64,000 nt of DNA, taken from Nocardioides sp. URHA0020 (GTDB taxonomy: Bacteria > Actinomycetota > Actinomycetes > Propionibacteriales > Nocardioidaceae). The notes under the pieces are model-generated. The model ran no database searches and was not told the origin of the DNA. It saw only the letters and a program-made list of their open reading frames with translations. Where the stretch lies: contig NZ_KK211166.1 in the NCBI RefSeq assembly GCF_000620705.1, positions 731,117 through 795,116 on the forward strand. The letters run 5' to 3'. The number at the start of each line of letters is the position of its first letter. Within the stretch, counting starts at the first letter, position 1. Position numbers and translations under genes: made by a program. Below, piece after piece: positions 34,240 to 47,031 of this stretch.

Positions 34240-34889
34240 CGGCGCACCGCCTGCGCGAGGAGCGGGCCGACCCGGTCGCGGACCTGCGCGGCGATCTCGT
34301 CGATGTCGGCGCGGGCGTCGAGGACCAGGTAGTGCTCCGGGTCGGCCTGCGCCATCGCGACGAACGCCGCACGCACGCGCTCGTGGAACTCCACCGACTC
34401 GCCCTCGATGCGGTCGCGCCCGGCGAACCGGCTCAAGCCGTGCCGCGGGTCGAGGTCGAGCACGACGGTGAGGTGGGGACGCAGGTCGTGGGTGGCCCAC
34501 CGCGCGACGTGCTCCACCTCCTCGACCAGCAGGGACCGGCCGGCGCCCTGGTAGGCCAGCGTGGAGTCGACGTAGCGGTCGGTGATCACGACGTCACCGC
34601 GACCGAGGGCGGGCACCACGACGGTGTCGACGTGCTCGGCCTTGTCGGCGGCGTAGAGCAGGGTCTCGGTGCGGTCGGCGAGCTGACCGGTCTCGGGGCT
34701 GAGCACGATCCGGCGCAGCTCGCGGCCGACGATCGTGTCACCGGGCTCGAAGGTGAGGAGCACGGCGTACCCCTGCTCCTGGAGCCAGTCGCGCAGGATC
34801 CCGGACTGGGTCGACTTGCCCGACCCCTCGCCACCCTCGAAGCACACGAAGACCCCGGTGTCGGCGTACGTGCCGGGCCAGGTGCTCAT
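34236..34889 (-). CDS. tmk: Thymidylate kinase
   Basis: The 217-residue enzyme phosphorylates dTMP to dTDP. The P-loop CFEGGEGSGKSTQS, the substrate motif ITDRYVDSTLAYQGAGR and the lid region FAGRDRIEGESVEFHERVR are all present. It heads the tmk-holB-peptidase operon; topA lies 122 nt upstream on the same strand. Confidence 0.95.
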   Translation of the reverse strand: MSTWPGTYADTGVFVCFEGGEGSGKSTQSGILRDWLQEQGYAVLLTFEPGDTIVGRELRRIVLSPETGQLADRTETLLYAADKAEHVDTVVVPALGRGDVVITDRYVDSTLAYQGAGRSLLVEEVEHVARWATHDLRPHLTVVLDLDPRHGLSRFAGRDRIEGESVEFHERVRAAFVAMAQADPEHYLVLDARADIDEIAAQVRDRVGPLLAQAVRR

Positions 34890-35011
34890 CTCGGGGTCCC
34901 CGCGGAGGCGTGGGCGAAGCGAGCGGCTTCGAGGGGTGGGGTCACGGCGTACAGAGTAGGCGGCGCTGCCGACCTCGCCCCGCCGACGCCCGCTCCCGGG
35001 CCGACGCGACG

Positions 35012-37729
35012 TCAGGCCTTCTTGGCGGCAGCCTTCTTGGTGGTCTTCTTCGCGGCCGTCTTCTTCGCCGTCGTCTTCGTGGCAGCAGCCTTCTTGGCGG
35101 GCGCCTTCTTCGCGCCCTTCTTGGCCGCCTTCTTGGCGGGACCCTTGGCCCGGCGCTCGGCGAGCAGCTCGGCGGCCCGCTCGAGGGTGAGCGCCTCGAT
35201 CGAGTCGTCCTTGCGGAGCGTGGCGTTGTACTCCCCGTCGGTGACGTACTCGCCGAAGCGACCCGCCTTGACCACGACCGGCTGGCCGGAGACGGGGTCG
35301 TTGCCGAGCTCCTTGAGCGGCGGGGCCGCGGCGGCGCGGCCGCGCTGCTTGGGCTGGGCGTAGATCCGCAGCGCCTCGTCGAGGGTGATCGTCAGCAGCT
35401 GGTCCTCGGAGGTCAGCGACCGGGAGTCGGTGCCCTTCTTGAGGTACGGGCCGTAGCGGCCGTTCTGCGCGGTGATCTCCTCGCCGGACTCGGGGTCGGC
35501 GCCGACGACGCGCGGGAGCGACAGCAGCTTGAGCGCGTCCTCGAGGGTGATCGTGTCGAGCGACATCGACTTGAAGAGCGAGCCCGTGCGCGGTCGGTCG
35601 TTCTTCTTCGCGTCCTCGGGCAGCACCTCGGTGACGTAGGCGCCGTACCGACCGTTCTTCGCCACGATCTGGAGGCCGGAGTCCGGGTGCACCCCGAGCT
35701 CGATCTCCTCGCCCGCCGGGTTGGCCAGCAGCTCCTTGGCCTTCTCGAGCGTGAGCTCGTCCGGCGGCAGGTCGTCGGGCACGTTGGCACGCACGGCGAA
35801 CGGCGTGCCCTCGTCGTCGGGACCCTCGAGGTAGGGGCCGTAGCGGCCGACGCGGAGGTTGATGCCGTTCTCCGGCACGCCGACCGGGAAGGTCGCCAGC
35901 TCGCGCGCGTCGATGTCGCCGAGCCCGTCGACGAGCGGCTTGAGACCGGTCACGGTGTCGGAGCCGTAGTAGAACTCCGAGAGCTCGGTGCTGCGGTCCT
36001 TACGACCGCCCGCGATCTCGTCGAGGATGTCCTCCATCCCGGCGGTGAACTCGTAGGACACCTGCCGCGGGAAGTGCTCCTCGAGGAGCCGGATGACCGA
36101 GAAGGCCAGCCAGGCGGGCACCAGCGCGGTGCCCTTCTTGTAGACGTAGCCGCGGTTGATGATCGTGCCGATGATCGAGGCGTACGTCGAGGGACGCCCG
36201 ATCTCGCGGTCCTCGAGCTCCTTGATGAGCGAGGCCTCGGTGTAGCGGGCCGGCGGCTTCGTCTCGTGGCCGTTGGCGCCGAGCGAGGCGGCCGAGACCG
36301 GGTCGCCCTCGTGCAGGTCGGGCAGCGGCACCTGGTCGTCGTCGCTGCGCTTGCCGCCCTCGGTCCCCTCGACGTACGCCTTGAGGAACCCGTGGAAGGT
36401 GATCACGCGACCGGACGCACCGAAGACCACGTCGCGCCCGTCGGCGGCGGCGCCACCGAGGCGCACCGTGACCGACTGGCCGACCGCGTCCTTCATCTGC
36501 GAGGCGACGGTGCGCATCCAGATCAGCTCGTAGAGCCGGAACTGCTCGCCGGTCAGGCCCGTCTGCGCCGGCGTGCGGAAGGTCTCGCCGGCCGGACGGA
36601 TCGCCTCGTGCGCCTCCTGGGCGTTCTTGACCTTGCTGGCGTACGTGCGGGGGGCGTCGGTCAGGTACTCCGCGCCGTACAGCTCGCGCACCTGCGCCCG
36701 GGCCGCGCCGACGGCGCCACCGGACAGCGTGGTCGAGTCGGTGCGCATGTAGGTGATGAAGCCGTTCTCGTACAGCCGCTGCGCGACCGACATCGCCGCC
36801 GACGTGGTCATCCCGAGCTTGCGGCTGGCCTCCTGCTGGAGCGTGGTCGTGCGGAACGGCGCGTACGGCGAGCGCCGGTAGGGCTTGGCCTCCACCGAGC
36901 GGACGTCGAACGTCGTGTCGCCGAGCGCCGCGACCAGCGCCTCGGCGCCGGTGCGGTCGAGGTGGACCCGCTCGCCCTTCTTGCTCTTGAGCAGCCCGTC
37001 GGGGCCGAAGTCCGAGCCGCCGGCGACCCGGCCGCCGTCGATGGAGTAGAGCTTGGCCGGGAACATCCGGGGCTCCTTGGAGGCGCCGGCGTCGAAGGTG
37101 CCCTCGAGGTCCCAGTACGACGCCGCCCGGAACGCCATCCGCTCGCGCTCCTTGGCGACCACCAGGCGGGTGGCCACGGACTGCACGCGTCCGGCGGAGA
37201 GGCCGGACATGACCTTCTTCCACAGGACGGGGCTGACCTCGTAGCCGTAGAGGCGGTCGAGGATGCGCCGCGCCTCCTGCGCCTCGACCAGGTCCATGTC
37301 GAGCTCGCGCGGGTTGTCGGCGGCCTCGAGGATGGCGGCCTTGGTGATCTCGTGGAAGACCATCCGCTTGACCGGGATGCCCGCCTTGGGCTTCAGCTCG
37401 TCGAGGAGGTGCCAGGCGATCGCCTCGCCCTCGCGGTCCTCATCGGTGGCGAGGTAGAGCTCGTCGGCGTCCTTGAGCAGGCCCTTGAGCTTGGAGATGT
37501 GGGCCTTCTTGTCGCGCGGCACCACGTAGTAGGGCTCGAAGCCGTTGTCGACGTCGACCGCGAGGCGACCCCACGGCTTGTCCTTGATCTTCGCCGGGGT
37601 GTCCGCCGCGTTGTTCGGGAGGTCGCGGATGTGGCCGATGGAGGACTCGACGACGTACCCCGAGCCGAGGTACCCGCCGATCGTGCGGGCCTTCGCCGGA
37701 GACTCGACGATCACCAACTTGTGTGCCAC
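35012..37729 (-). CDS. topA: DNA topoisomerase I
   Basis: The 905-residue type IA topoisomerase relaxes negative supercoils. It has the TOPRIM glutamate (VIVESPAKART), the DxDxxxE motif DEDREGE at 96-102, and catalytic Tyr327 in ITYMRTDSTTLS. Instead of zinc ribbons it has four TOPRIM_C repeats (GRYGPYLEG, NGRYGAYVTE, NGRYGPYLKKG, AGRFGEYVTDG), followed by a Lys/Ala-rich tail of about 50 residues that binds DNA in actinobacterial enzymes. The GTG start is selected because VIVESP homologues begin VAHKLVIVESP. Confidence 0.96.
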   Translation of the reverse strand: MAHKLVIVESPAKARTIGGYLGSGYVVESSIGHIRDLPNNAADTPAKIKDKPWGRLAVDVDNGFEPYYVVPRDKKAHISKLKGLLKDADELYLATDEDREGEAIAWHLLDELKPKAGIPVKRMVFHEITKAAILEAADNPRELDMDLVEAQEARRILDRLYGYEVSPVLWKKVMSGLSAGRVQSVATRLVVAKERERMAFRAASYWDLEGTFDAGASKEPRMFPAKLYSIDGGRVAGGSDFGPDGLLKSKKGERVHLDRTGAEALVAALGDTTFDVRSVEAKPYRRSPYAPFRTTTLQQEASRKLGMTTSAAMSVAQRLYENGFITYMRTDSTTLSGGAVGAARAQVRELYGAEYLTDAPRTYASKVKNAQEAHEAIRPAGETFRTPAQTGLTGEQFRLYELIWMRTVASQMKDAVGQSVTVRLGGAAADGRDVVFGASGRVITFHGFLKAYVEGTEGGKRSDDDQVPLPDLHEGDPVSAASLGANGHETKPPARYTEASLIKELEDREIGRPSTYASIIGTIINRGYVYKKGTALVPAWLAFSVIRLLEEHFPRQVSYEFTAGMEDILDEIAGGRKDRSTELSEFYYGSDTVTGLKPLVDGLGDIDARELATFPVGVPENGINLRVGRYGPYLEGPDDEGTPFAVRANVPDDLPPDELTLEKAKELLANPAGEEIELGVHPDSGLQIVAKNGRYGAYVTEVLPEDAKKNDRPRTGSLFKSMSLDTITLEDALKLLSLPRVVGADPESGEEITAQNGRYGPYLKKGTDSRSLTSEDQLLTITLDEALRIYAQPKQRGRAAAAPPLKELGNDPVSGQPVVVKAGRFGEYVTDGEYNATLRKDDSIEALTLERAAELLAERRAKGPAKKAAKKGAKKAPAKKAAATKTTAKKTAAKKTTKKAAAKKA

Positions 37730-37958
37730 GTGTGACTTCTCTCTGCTCCCTGCCGGCTTGCGGAGCGCCCATGAGGGCTCCCGGCCGAACACGGTAGCGC
37801 GTGCCGCGCCATCCCCATTCCCGGCCGTTCTCCCGAAAGACGCCCCACGACCTTCCGATCAGTGGTCTAGTCGCTCCTGCCAAGACTGTCAGGACGCCGC
37901 GCCGATGCGTTCCGCCAGCGAGAATTGCGCCTGACATCAATGCCCCTGGAGGCACCGC

Positions 37959-40900
37959 ATGCCCTCGTCATCCGCCGGCTCGCGCCTGCGCCGTCTCGTC
38001 GCGCTCCTCGGTGCCCTCGTGCTCCTGCCGCTGGCGGTGGTCGTGGCCGCCGCGCCCGCGCAGGCCACGCCGAACACCGCGTCCGGGTCGGTGTACGACG
38101 CACTCGGCGACCCGCTGACCGGCGTCACCGTGACGGCCCGGCCGGCGCCGGCGTACACCACGAAGGCGGCGACGACCACGACGATCGCCGGCGGTGGCTA
38201 CTCGCTCCCGCTCTCGGCGGGCACGTACCGGCTCGAGTTCGTGAAGGCCGGCTACCAGACGGCGTTCTACGGCGGGGAGGCCCCCGTCGACGTCGTCGTC
38301 GACGGCTCCGGGGACATCGCCGTCGACGGGGAGCCGGTCGAGGACAACGTGCTCGACGACGTGACCCTGACGAGCCAGCTCGAGCACACCCTGACCGGCA
38401 CCGTCACCAACGGGAGCACCGGGCTGTCCGGCATCGCGGTCGAGATCTTCGCCTTCGGCGACGACGAGACGCCGCTCGACTCAGCCACCACCAACGGCTC
38501 CGGCAGCTACAGCCTCACCGTGCCCAGCGGCCGCTACGAGCTCCACTACACCGATCCCACGAGCACCTACCTACCCACGTCGTACGGCGGCGCCACCCCG
38601 ACCGAGGTCATCGTGGCCGCGAACGGCGGTCTCTCCACCAGCGGGGGCCCGATCGCCTGCACGAGCCTGTGCGCGGTCACGCTGACCAAGCCGGCCGTGG
38701 ATCAGGAGTTCCCCATCGCGGGCCAGGTCGTCGACGCGGGCGGCGACCCCGTCGGCGCGGTCCACGTCGCCGTGACCCCCGTCGGCGCGAGCAGCGACTC
38801 GGGTGCCGACGACACGACGACCGCCGGCGAGCAGCTCGGCGTCTACAGCGCCTCGGTCCTGCCCGGCACCTACCGGGTCAGCTTCTCCAAGACCGGCTGG
38901 GTCTCCACCAGGTACGGCGGTCAGGCCAGCCCGTCGACCGTCACCGTGTCCGCGACCGGCATCCTCTCCGTCGCGCCGACCGAGGACCTGTCGGGCAACC
39001 GGCTCAACGACGTCGCGCTCGCGAGCCAGCCCTTCGCCGTGTCCGGCGACGTCCACGCGGCCGGCACCGGCAACCCGATCGAGGGGATCACGGTGCGCGC
39101 GCTGCCCCGCGACTCCACCGACCCGGCAACGGTCGTCGACACCGACACGACCAGCGCCGCCGGCACCTTCACGCTGGCCCTCCCGGTCGGCGCCTACGAC
39201 CTCGAGTACACCGACAACGACACCGACGCCCCGACCTACACGTCGACCACGGTGCCGGACGTCCGGGTCGCCCAGGGAGGCACGCTGTACGTCGCCGGGG
39301 ACGAGGTCGCCGGTCTCGCGGTCGTCACCCTCGACGTCTCCAGCGCGGACACGCCGCACCCGGTGTCCGGGTCGGTCGTCGACGCCAACGGCGCCGACAT
39401 CGACGGCCTGTCCGTCGCTGCCGTGCCCGTCGGTGCCGGCACGGGCGACGAGGACGAGACCGGGGCCGACGGCGTGCTCGGCGACCATGGCCGCTACCGC
39501 CTGCTGCTGAAGCCCGGCGCGTACAACATCACCATCGAGGGCGGCTCGGCCTGGCAGGACACGACGTACCCCGGCGGCGACGCCCCGACGGCGCTGGTCA
39601 GCGTCCAGCTGAACGGCAGCGTGCTCGTGAACGGCGCCGAGATGGTCACCGGCGACCTCGGCGAGACGGTGGCCGCAGGCAAGGTCGAGTACCCGCTCAG
39701 TGGCACCGTGACCGACGGGACCACCGGCCTTCCGGGGATCACCGTCACGGCGTACGCACCCGACGACCTCGTGACCCCCCTCGCCACCACGACGAGCAGC
39801 GGCGCCGCTGGCGCCTGGTCGCTGGCCAGCCCCGAGGGCCTGGTGGTCGGCTCGTACGTCGTCCAGCTCTCCGGGACCTCCGGCGGCACGACGTACGACA
39901 GGACCTACGTCGGCGGCAGCACCCCGAGCTCGATCGAGATGGCCCAGGGCGGCGTCGCGAAGGTGAACGGGTCGCCGGTCACGGACAACGCTCTGCTCCC
40001 CGTCGTCCTCGTCCCGTCGTCCGCCGACCAGCCGCATCCGGTCCTCGGCGAGGTCGTCGACGCCAACGGCGACCCGATCGACGGAGTGATGGTGACCGGC
40101 CTCCCGCAGGGCGGTCACGGCGCCCAGGCCACGAGCCACACCGGCGCGGACGGCGAGCTCGGCGACCACGGCCGCTACCGGCTGCCGCTGAAGGCGGGCA
40201 CCTACCGCATCGCCTTCTCGCTCACCGGCTTCAGCGCGACCACCTACCCGGGAGGGGACCTGACCCCGGTCGACGTCGTCGTCGAGCTGGACGGCACGGT
40301 CCGGGTGGCCGGCGCCGCCGTGCCGGGCGGCGAGCTCGGTGACGTCGAGCTCTCCGACTCCAGCGGCACCACCACCATCTCGGGTCGGGTCACCAGCGAG
40401 GGCAGCGGCGTCGGCGGGATCGTGGTCGAGGTCTTCCCCGAGGGTGGACAGCTCACCGACGCGACCCGTGTCGGGCAGGCCACCACGCCGGCCGACGGCA
40501 CGTGGTCGGTCGGCAGTCTCACGATCGGCGAGTACACGGTCCGCTTCACCGACAACGGCGTCAGCGACCCGGTCTACAACCAGACCTTCTACGGCGGCAG
40601 CGACCTGGCGTCGTCGACCCCGGTCAAGGTGGGGCAGGGCGACCAGGTGTCGGTGAGCGAGGTCCCGAAGCCCGGCGGCGCACTGGGCGACACCGCGACG
40701 ACGGTGGCGACCAGCGACACCACGTACGCCGTCGTCGGCGAGCTGGACGACGAAGCCGGTGACCCCATCGACGGCGCCACCGTGACCGCCGTCCCGCAGA
40801 GCCCGACGCCGCTCGCCAACCAGGCCACCGACACGAGCGGCGCCGACGGTGAGCTGGGCGACCACGGCCGCTACCGGCTGGCCCTGAAGCCCGGGACGTA

Positions 40901-42929
40901 CCACCTCACGTACACGGCTCCCGGCTTCACCGGCGCCACCTACCCGGGCGCGGGCGAGACGGTCGTCCCGGTGACGGTCGCGATCGGCGGCGCCATCACG
41001 CCCGACGCGCTCGAGCCGATGACGCTCGCGCAGGCCACGGGGACCACGGCACTGTCCGGCCGGGTCACCTCCGCGGGAGCCGGCGTCAACGGGATCACCG
41101 TCGACGTCCTCCCCGAGGACGACACGACCGCGGCTCCGGTCAAGACGGTCACGACGAGCACGGTGTCCGGCGCGGCCGGCAGCTGGTCCGCGAGCGGGCT
41201 CAAGATCGGCGTCTACACGATCCGCTTCACCGACAACGTGCCGGCACTCCCGAACTACATCCAGACCTTCCTCGGCGGCGCCGACCTCGCGTCGTCCACG
41301 CCCGTCAAGGTCGGTCAGGGCAGCAGCGTCACGATCGACGGCGTGCCGCAGCCGGGCGGCGCGCTGGGCAGCACCGTCATCGCCGCGGAGACCGTCGAGA
41401 CGACGTACCCGTTGCTGGGTGACGTGACCGACCCCAATGGCGACCCCCTCCCGGAGGTCACGGTGACGGCGGTGCCGAAGGCCGGCGGTGCCCTCACCGA
41501 CACCGCCTCCACCGACACCGACGGGGCCTACGCCCTGCACCTGCGGGCCGGGACCTACGAGATCGAGTTCAGCAGGACGGGGTACACGACCGGCTACTAC
41601 CTGAACGCCGACGACGCGCGCGCCCAGGTCGTCGTCACCTCGAGCGGCGCGACCATCAGCGAGGACCCGGTCCCCGACCGCACCCTGGACTCCTTCACGC
41701 TGCGCAGCCCGGCGAAGCACCCGCTGACCGGCCGCGTGCTGGGCGCCGGATCCCCGCTGACCGGCATCACCGTGCGAGCGGTCCCGGAGGACACGACGCT
41801 CGCGACCGTGACCACCACGTCCGCGGGCGGCGGCACGTTCACGCTGCAGCTCCCGGTCGGCACCTACCGGATCGAGTACGTCGGCCGCACCATCGGCAGC
41901 GCCACCTGGGACGGCACGTTCTACGGCGGCAGCGAGAGCCCCTCGTCCGTCAAGGTCGCGACGGGCGGCAGCATCACCGTCGTCGACGGTGCCGACGTCA
42001 CCTCCGGCCTGGCCGACGTGACCCTGCAGAAGTCGACCGGGACGTACCTGATCCGGGGGTCCGTCAGCGACGAGGCCGGCGACCCGCTCGCCGGCGCGAC
42101 GGTGAGGGCGTTCAAGGCCGGCACCACCACCCTGGCCGGCACCGCCACGACCGAGGTCGACGGCGAGTACGCGGTCGAGGTGCCGGTCGGCAAGTATTCC
42201 CTGCGCTTCGAGAAGGCCGGCAAGGCCACGACCTGGCTCACCAACGCCAGCTCCGACACCGGGGCCCACGCGATCGTCACGGTGGCACCCGGCGGCGCGC
42301 TCACGGCCCCCGGGGTCGAGGTCGAGGCAGGCGTCCTGGAGGACGTCCAGCTGCTGCTGAGCGCGGCGACCTTCAAGACGCTGCCCCGGCTGACCGGCGC
42401 GGCCGTCGTGGGCAGGACGGTCACGGCGAAGTTCGGGGCCTTCAACGGACCCACGCTCGACCAGGACCTGGTGACGGTGGAGTGGTTCCTCGACGGGAGG
42501 CCGGCCGACGACTTCTCCGACGGCGACTACTTCCAGAAGTTCCTGGTGACCGCCGCGGCGGCGACCAAGAGGCTCAGCTTCCGACTCACCATCGAGTACC
42601 CGAACGACCCGGGCGGCCTGCACGCCGCGACCGTCTTCACCAGCAAGGCGGTGACGGTGCCCAAGGCCACCGCGACGGTGAAGGGCACCTACCAGCGGAA
42701 GAAGCTCACCGTCACCGTCAAGGTGCCGACCCTGAAGGGGCCCACCGGCACCGTGGTCGTCAAGGACGGCAAGAGGAAGGTCGCCACGATCAAGCTCAAG
42801 GCCAAGAACAAGGGCAAGGTGGTCGTGAGGCTCAAGCTCAAGCGCGGCAAGCACAAGCTCACGCTGACCTACTCGGGCACCACGACCGTCAAGGCCGCGA
42901 AGGCGACCGTCAAGGTCAAGGTCCGGTAG
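37959..42929 (+). CDS. Large secreted repeat protein with 13 carboxypeptidase-regulatory-like / Ig-like domains
   Basis: The 1656-residue protein has a signal peptide (to about AQATP, residue 37). About 13 tandem repeats of 100-115 residues follow, each starting like HPLTGRV or YPLSGTV, with the central elements GxYxLxLxxGTYxLEY and the ending FYGGxxP. These are CnaB/CarboxypepD_reg-like beta-sandwiches. The C-terminus has a different Ig-like domain (LTGAAVVGRTVTAKFG) and a Lys-rich Big-type domain (VVKDGKRKVATIKLK). No LPxTG or other anchor is seen, so it may be released or bind the wall through its basic tail. GGAGG precedes the ATG. A structural or adhesive role is inferred. Confidence 0.85.
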   Translation: MPSSSAGSRLRRLVALLGALVLLPLAVVVAAAPAQATPNTASGSVYDALGDPLTGVTVTARPAPAYTTKAATTTTIAGGGYSLPLSAGTYRLEFVKAGYQTAFYGGEAPVDVVVDGSGDIAVDGEPVEDNVLDDVTLTSQLEHTLTGTVTNGSTGLSGIAVEIFAFGDDETPLDSATTNGSGSYSLTVPSGRYELHYTDPTSTYLPTSYGGATPTEVIVAANGGLSTSGGPIACTSLCAVTLTKPAVDQEFPIAGQVVDAGGDPVGAVHVAVTPVGASSDSGADDTTTAGEQLGVYSASVLPGTYRVSFSKTGWVSTRYGGQASPSTVTVSATGILSVAPTEDLSGNRLNDVALASQPFAVSGDVHAAGTGNPIEGITVRALPRDSTDPATVVDTDTTSAAGTFTLALPVGAYDLEYTDNDTDAPTYTSTTVPDVRVAQGGTLYVAGDEVAGLAVVTLDVSSADTPHPVSGSVVDANGADIDGLSVAAVPVGAGTGDEDETGADGVLGDHGRYRLLLKPGAYNITIEGGSAWQDTTYPGGDAPTALVSVQLNGSVLVNGAEMVTGDLGETVAAGKVEYPLSGTVTDGTTGLPGITVTAYAPDDLVTPLATTTSSGAAGAWSLASPEGLVVGSYVVQLSGTSGGTTYDRTYVGGSTPSSIEMAQGGVAKVNGSPVTDNALLPVVLVPSSADQPHPVLGEVVDANGDPIDGVMVTGLPQGGHGAQATSHTGADGELGDHGRYRLPLKAGTYRIAFSLTGFSATTYPGGDLTPVDVVVELDGTVRVAGAAVPGGELGDVELSDSSGTTTISGRVTSEGSGVGGIVVEVFPEGGQLTDATRVGQATTPADGTWSVGSLTIGEYTVRFTDNGVSDPVYNQTFYGGSDLASSTPVKVGQGDQVSVSEVPKPGGALGDTATTVATSDTTYAVVGELDDEAGDPIDGATVTAVPQSPTPLANQATDTSGADGELGDHGRYRLALKPGTYHLTYTAPGFTGATYPGAGETVVPVTVAIGGAITPDALEPMTLAQATGTTALSGRVTSAGAGVNGITVDVLPEDDTTAAPVKTVTTSTVSGAAGSWSASGLKIGVYTIRFTDNVPALPNYIQTFLGGADLASSTPVKVGQGSSVTIDGVPQPGGALGSTVIAAETVETTYPLLGDVTDPNGDPLPEVTVTAVPKAGGALTDTASTDTDGAYALHLRAGTYEIEFSRTGYTTGYYLNADDARAQVVVTSSGATISEDPVPDRTLDSFTLRSPAKHPLTGRVLGAGSPLTGITVRAVPEDTTLATVTTTSAGGGTFTLQLPVGTYRIEYVGRTIGSATWDGTFYGGSESPSSVKVATGGSITVVDGADVTSGLADVTLQKSTGTYLIRGSVSDEAGDPLAGATVRAFKAGTTTLAGTATTEVDGEYAVEVPVGKYSLRFEKAGKATTWLTNASSDTGAHAIVTVAPGGALTAPGVEVEAGVLEDVQLLLSAATFKTLPRLTGAAVVGRTVTAKFGAFNGPTLDQDLVTVEWFLDGRPADDFSDGDYFQKFLVTAAAATKRLSFRLTIEYPNDPGGLHAATVFTSKAVTVPKATATVKGTYQRKKLTVTVKVPTLKGPTGTVVVKDGKRKVATIKLKAKNKGKVVVRLKLKRGKHKLTLTYSGTTTVKAAKATVKVKVR

Positions 42930-44388
42930 TCAGGAACCCCTCGGCGACGAGCTCACGCACGGCCGGGAGGTAGGTCGTCTCGGTCTGCGCGGGGTCGAGG
43001 TCGAGCAGGTCGGCCAGCGCACCGAGGATCTGGCCGACCGAGAGCTCGCCGTCGCAGGCGCCGACCAGGGCCGCCTCGACGGTGTCGGCCTGCCGCGCGC
43101 GGCGCAGCCCGCGCTGCTGGCGCAGCACGACGGCCTCGGGGTCGGCCGCGCCGGGCGCACCGACGGTCTCCTGCTGGATGTCGGTGCGCACGACGAGGCG
43201 GGAGTCCAGGCCGACCGTGACGTCACCGGCGCTCGCCCAGGCGTGCAGCGCGGGCGCGATCGGCTGCTCGACGTCGTACGGCCACTCGAGCAGCTCGCGC
43301 CTCGGCTGCGCGGCGCCCGAGCGGCGCAGGTTGATCCAGCCGAAGCCCACCGCCTCGATGCCCTGCTGCTCGAACCAGGAGACCCAGGTGTCGTAGCGGG
43401 TCGCGTAGTCGGGACCACCGTGCTGGCCGGCGTCCTTGAGCCAGAGCTCGACGTACGACGCCGGGTCGACGACCTCGCGCTGGACGACGTAGAGGTCGCA
43501 CTCGGGATCGGCCCAGGAGGCCAGCCGGTCCTGCCAGTCCTGGCCGGTCGGGATCACCCAGTTGGCCAGGACCTGGCACCAGCCACCCTCGGTGAGGTGG
43601 TCCGGGGCCGTCCGGACGATGTGCTCGACCACCCGGTCCCCGGGTAGGCCGGAGTCGCGGTAGACCAGGCGCTCGCCGGTCGCCGGGGAGATGACGAACG
43701 GCGGGTTGGTGGAGATCAGGTCGAAGCGCTCGCCCGCCACCGGCTCGAAGAACGAGCCGGCGCGTACGTCGACCGGCGTGCGGACGTCGTTGAGCGTCAC
43801 GTTGAAGCGGGCCAGCCGCAGCGCGCGCTCGTTGACGTCGGTGGCCACCACGGCCGTGCTGTGGCCCGCGAGGTGCAGGGCCTGGACGCCGCAGCCGGTG
43901 CCGAGGTCGAGCGAGCGGCCGACGGGCTCGCGGATCGTGAGCTGGGCCAGGGACGTCGAGGCGGAGCTGATCCCGAGGACATGGTCGGGCCCGACCAGGT
44001 TGGGCCCGCCGTCGAGGCCCGGCGTGAGGTCGCTGACGACCCACAGGCTGTCGCCGTCGGCGGCGTACGGGCGCACGTCGAGGCGGGCCGCGACCTCGCC
44101 GACGGACCGCTCGACGAAGCCCTCGACGGCGAGCCGGTCGACCAGGCCGGGCAGCGCCCGCTCGGCCGCGTCGAGGTCGACCACGCTCTGCAGCAGGAAG
44201 AGCCGGGTCAGGGTCTCCAGGGGGCTGCCACCCGTCGTACGCCGCAGCGCGGGCGTCGTCTCGTTGCGCGCCAGCGCGTCATGGGCGGCGGGACCGAGCA
44301 GGTCGGCCACCCGGTCGTAGGTGAAGTCGGCGGCGACCAGGGCCGCACGCAGCCGGTGCGGGAGGGACACGGGCAGGTCGTCAGTCAC
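42916..44388 (-). CDS. Class I SAM-dependent methyltransferase (DUF7059 / PrmA/HemK-like)
   Basis: The 490-residue protein has an N-terminal helical domain (about residues 1-130), a Rossmann methyltransferase core with SAM motif RSLDLGTGCGVQALHLA and the catalytic STNPPFVISP (NPPF, as in N6-adenine/N5-glutamine methyltransferases), and a C-terminal domain of about 150 residues. The GTG at 44388 is favoured because longer frames run through the hppA terminator. It overlaps tail-to-tail by 14 nt with the repeat protein. The substrate may be rRNA, tRNA or protein Gln. Confidence 0.8.
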   Translation of the reverse strand: MTDDLPVSLPHRLRAALVAADFTYDRVADLLGPAAHDALARNETTPALRRTTGGSPLETLTRLFLLQSVVDLDAAERALPGLVDRLAVEGFVERSVGEVAARLDVRPYAADGDSLWVVSDLTPGLDGGPNLVGPDHVLGISSASTSLAQLTIREPVGRSLDLGTGCGVQALHLAGHSTAVVATDVNERALRLARFNVTLNDVRTPVDVRAGSFFEPVAGERFDLISTNPPFVISPATGERLVYRDSGLPGDRVVEHIVRTAPDHLTEGGWCQVLANWVIPTGQDWQDRLASWADPECDLYVVQREVVDPASYVELWLKDAGQHGGPDYATRYDTWVSWFEQQGIEAVGFGWINLRRSGAAQPRRELLEWPYDVEQPIAPALHAWASAGDVTVGLDSRLVVRTDIQQETVGAPGAADPEAVVLRQQRGLRRARQADTVEAALVGACDGELSVGQILGALADLLDLDPAQTETTYLPAVRELVAEGFLTTGP

Positions 44389-44418
44389 ACCGCGAAGCCT
44401 AGGGCCCCGGCAGACAGC

Positions 44419-44463
44419 GACCCGCCCGCTCCCGGCGATCGTGCTGTCGGGAGCGGGCGGGTC
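44419..44463 (-). terminator. Terminator of hppA
   Basis: GACCCGCCCGCTCCCG (44419-44434) and its exact complement at 44448-44463 form a perfect 16-bp stem with a 13-nt loop, just 11 nt after the hppA stop on the minus strand. Confidence 0.85.
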
Positions 44464-44474
44464 GACGCGTGGTG

Positions 44475-46847
<2,373 letters not shown>

Positions 46848-46984
46848 GCGGTTCCTCCTGAACGTGGTGCTGGAGTGATGCAGATCTCACAGGACGCGCC
46901 GGAGTCTACGCAGGGTGGTGCCCGGAATCGCACCGGGATGTGATGTGGAACACACGGCGAGTCGCGCACGTCCCGAAATGACGA

Positions 46985-47014
46985 CCACCCCGTCGTCCGA
47001 GGACGACGGGGTGG
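46985..47014. terminator. Bidirectional hairpin terminator between hppA and the STAS gene
   Basis: CCACCCCGTCGTCC (46985-46998) pairs perfectly with GGACGACGGGGTGG (47001-47014) across a 2-nt spacer. It lies 17 nt after the STAS gene stop on the minus strand and is followed by TCATTTCG. Confidence 0.8.
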
Positions 47015-47031
47015 GAGGTCGGTGCGGCCGG

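Noticed and set aside
31544-34372. A 942-residue minus-strand protein covering the peptidase gene and beyond
   Set aside because: It only reads out of frame through holB and tmk; the real start is the ATG at 33088 overlapping the holB stop.
38571-42854. A 1427-codon minus-strand open frame opposite the secreted repeat protein
   Set aside because: It lies antisense to a clearly coding gene with a signal peptide, is Arg/Gly/Val-rich, and arises from GC bias in the repeats.
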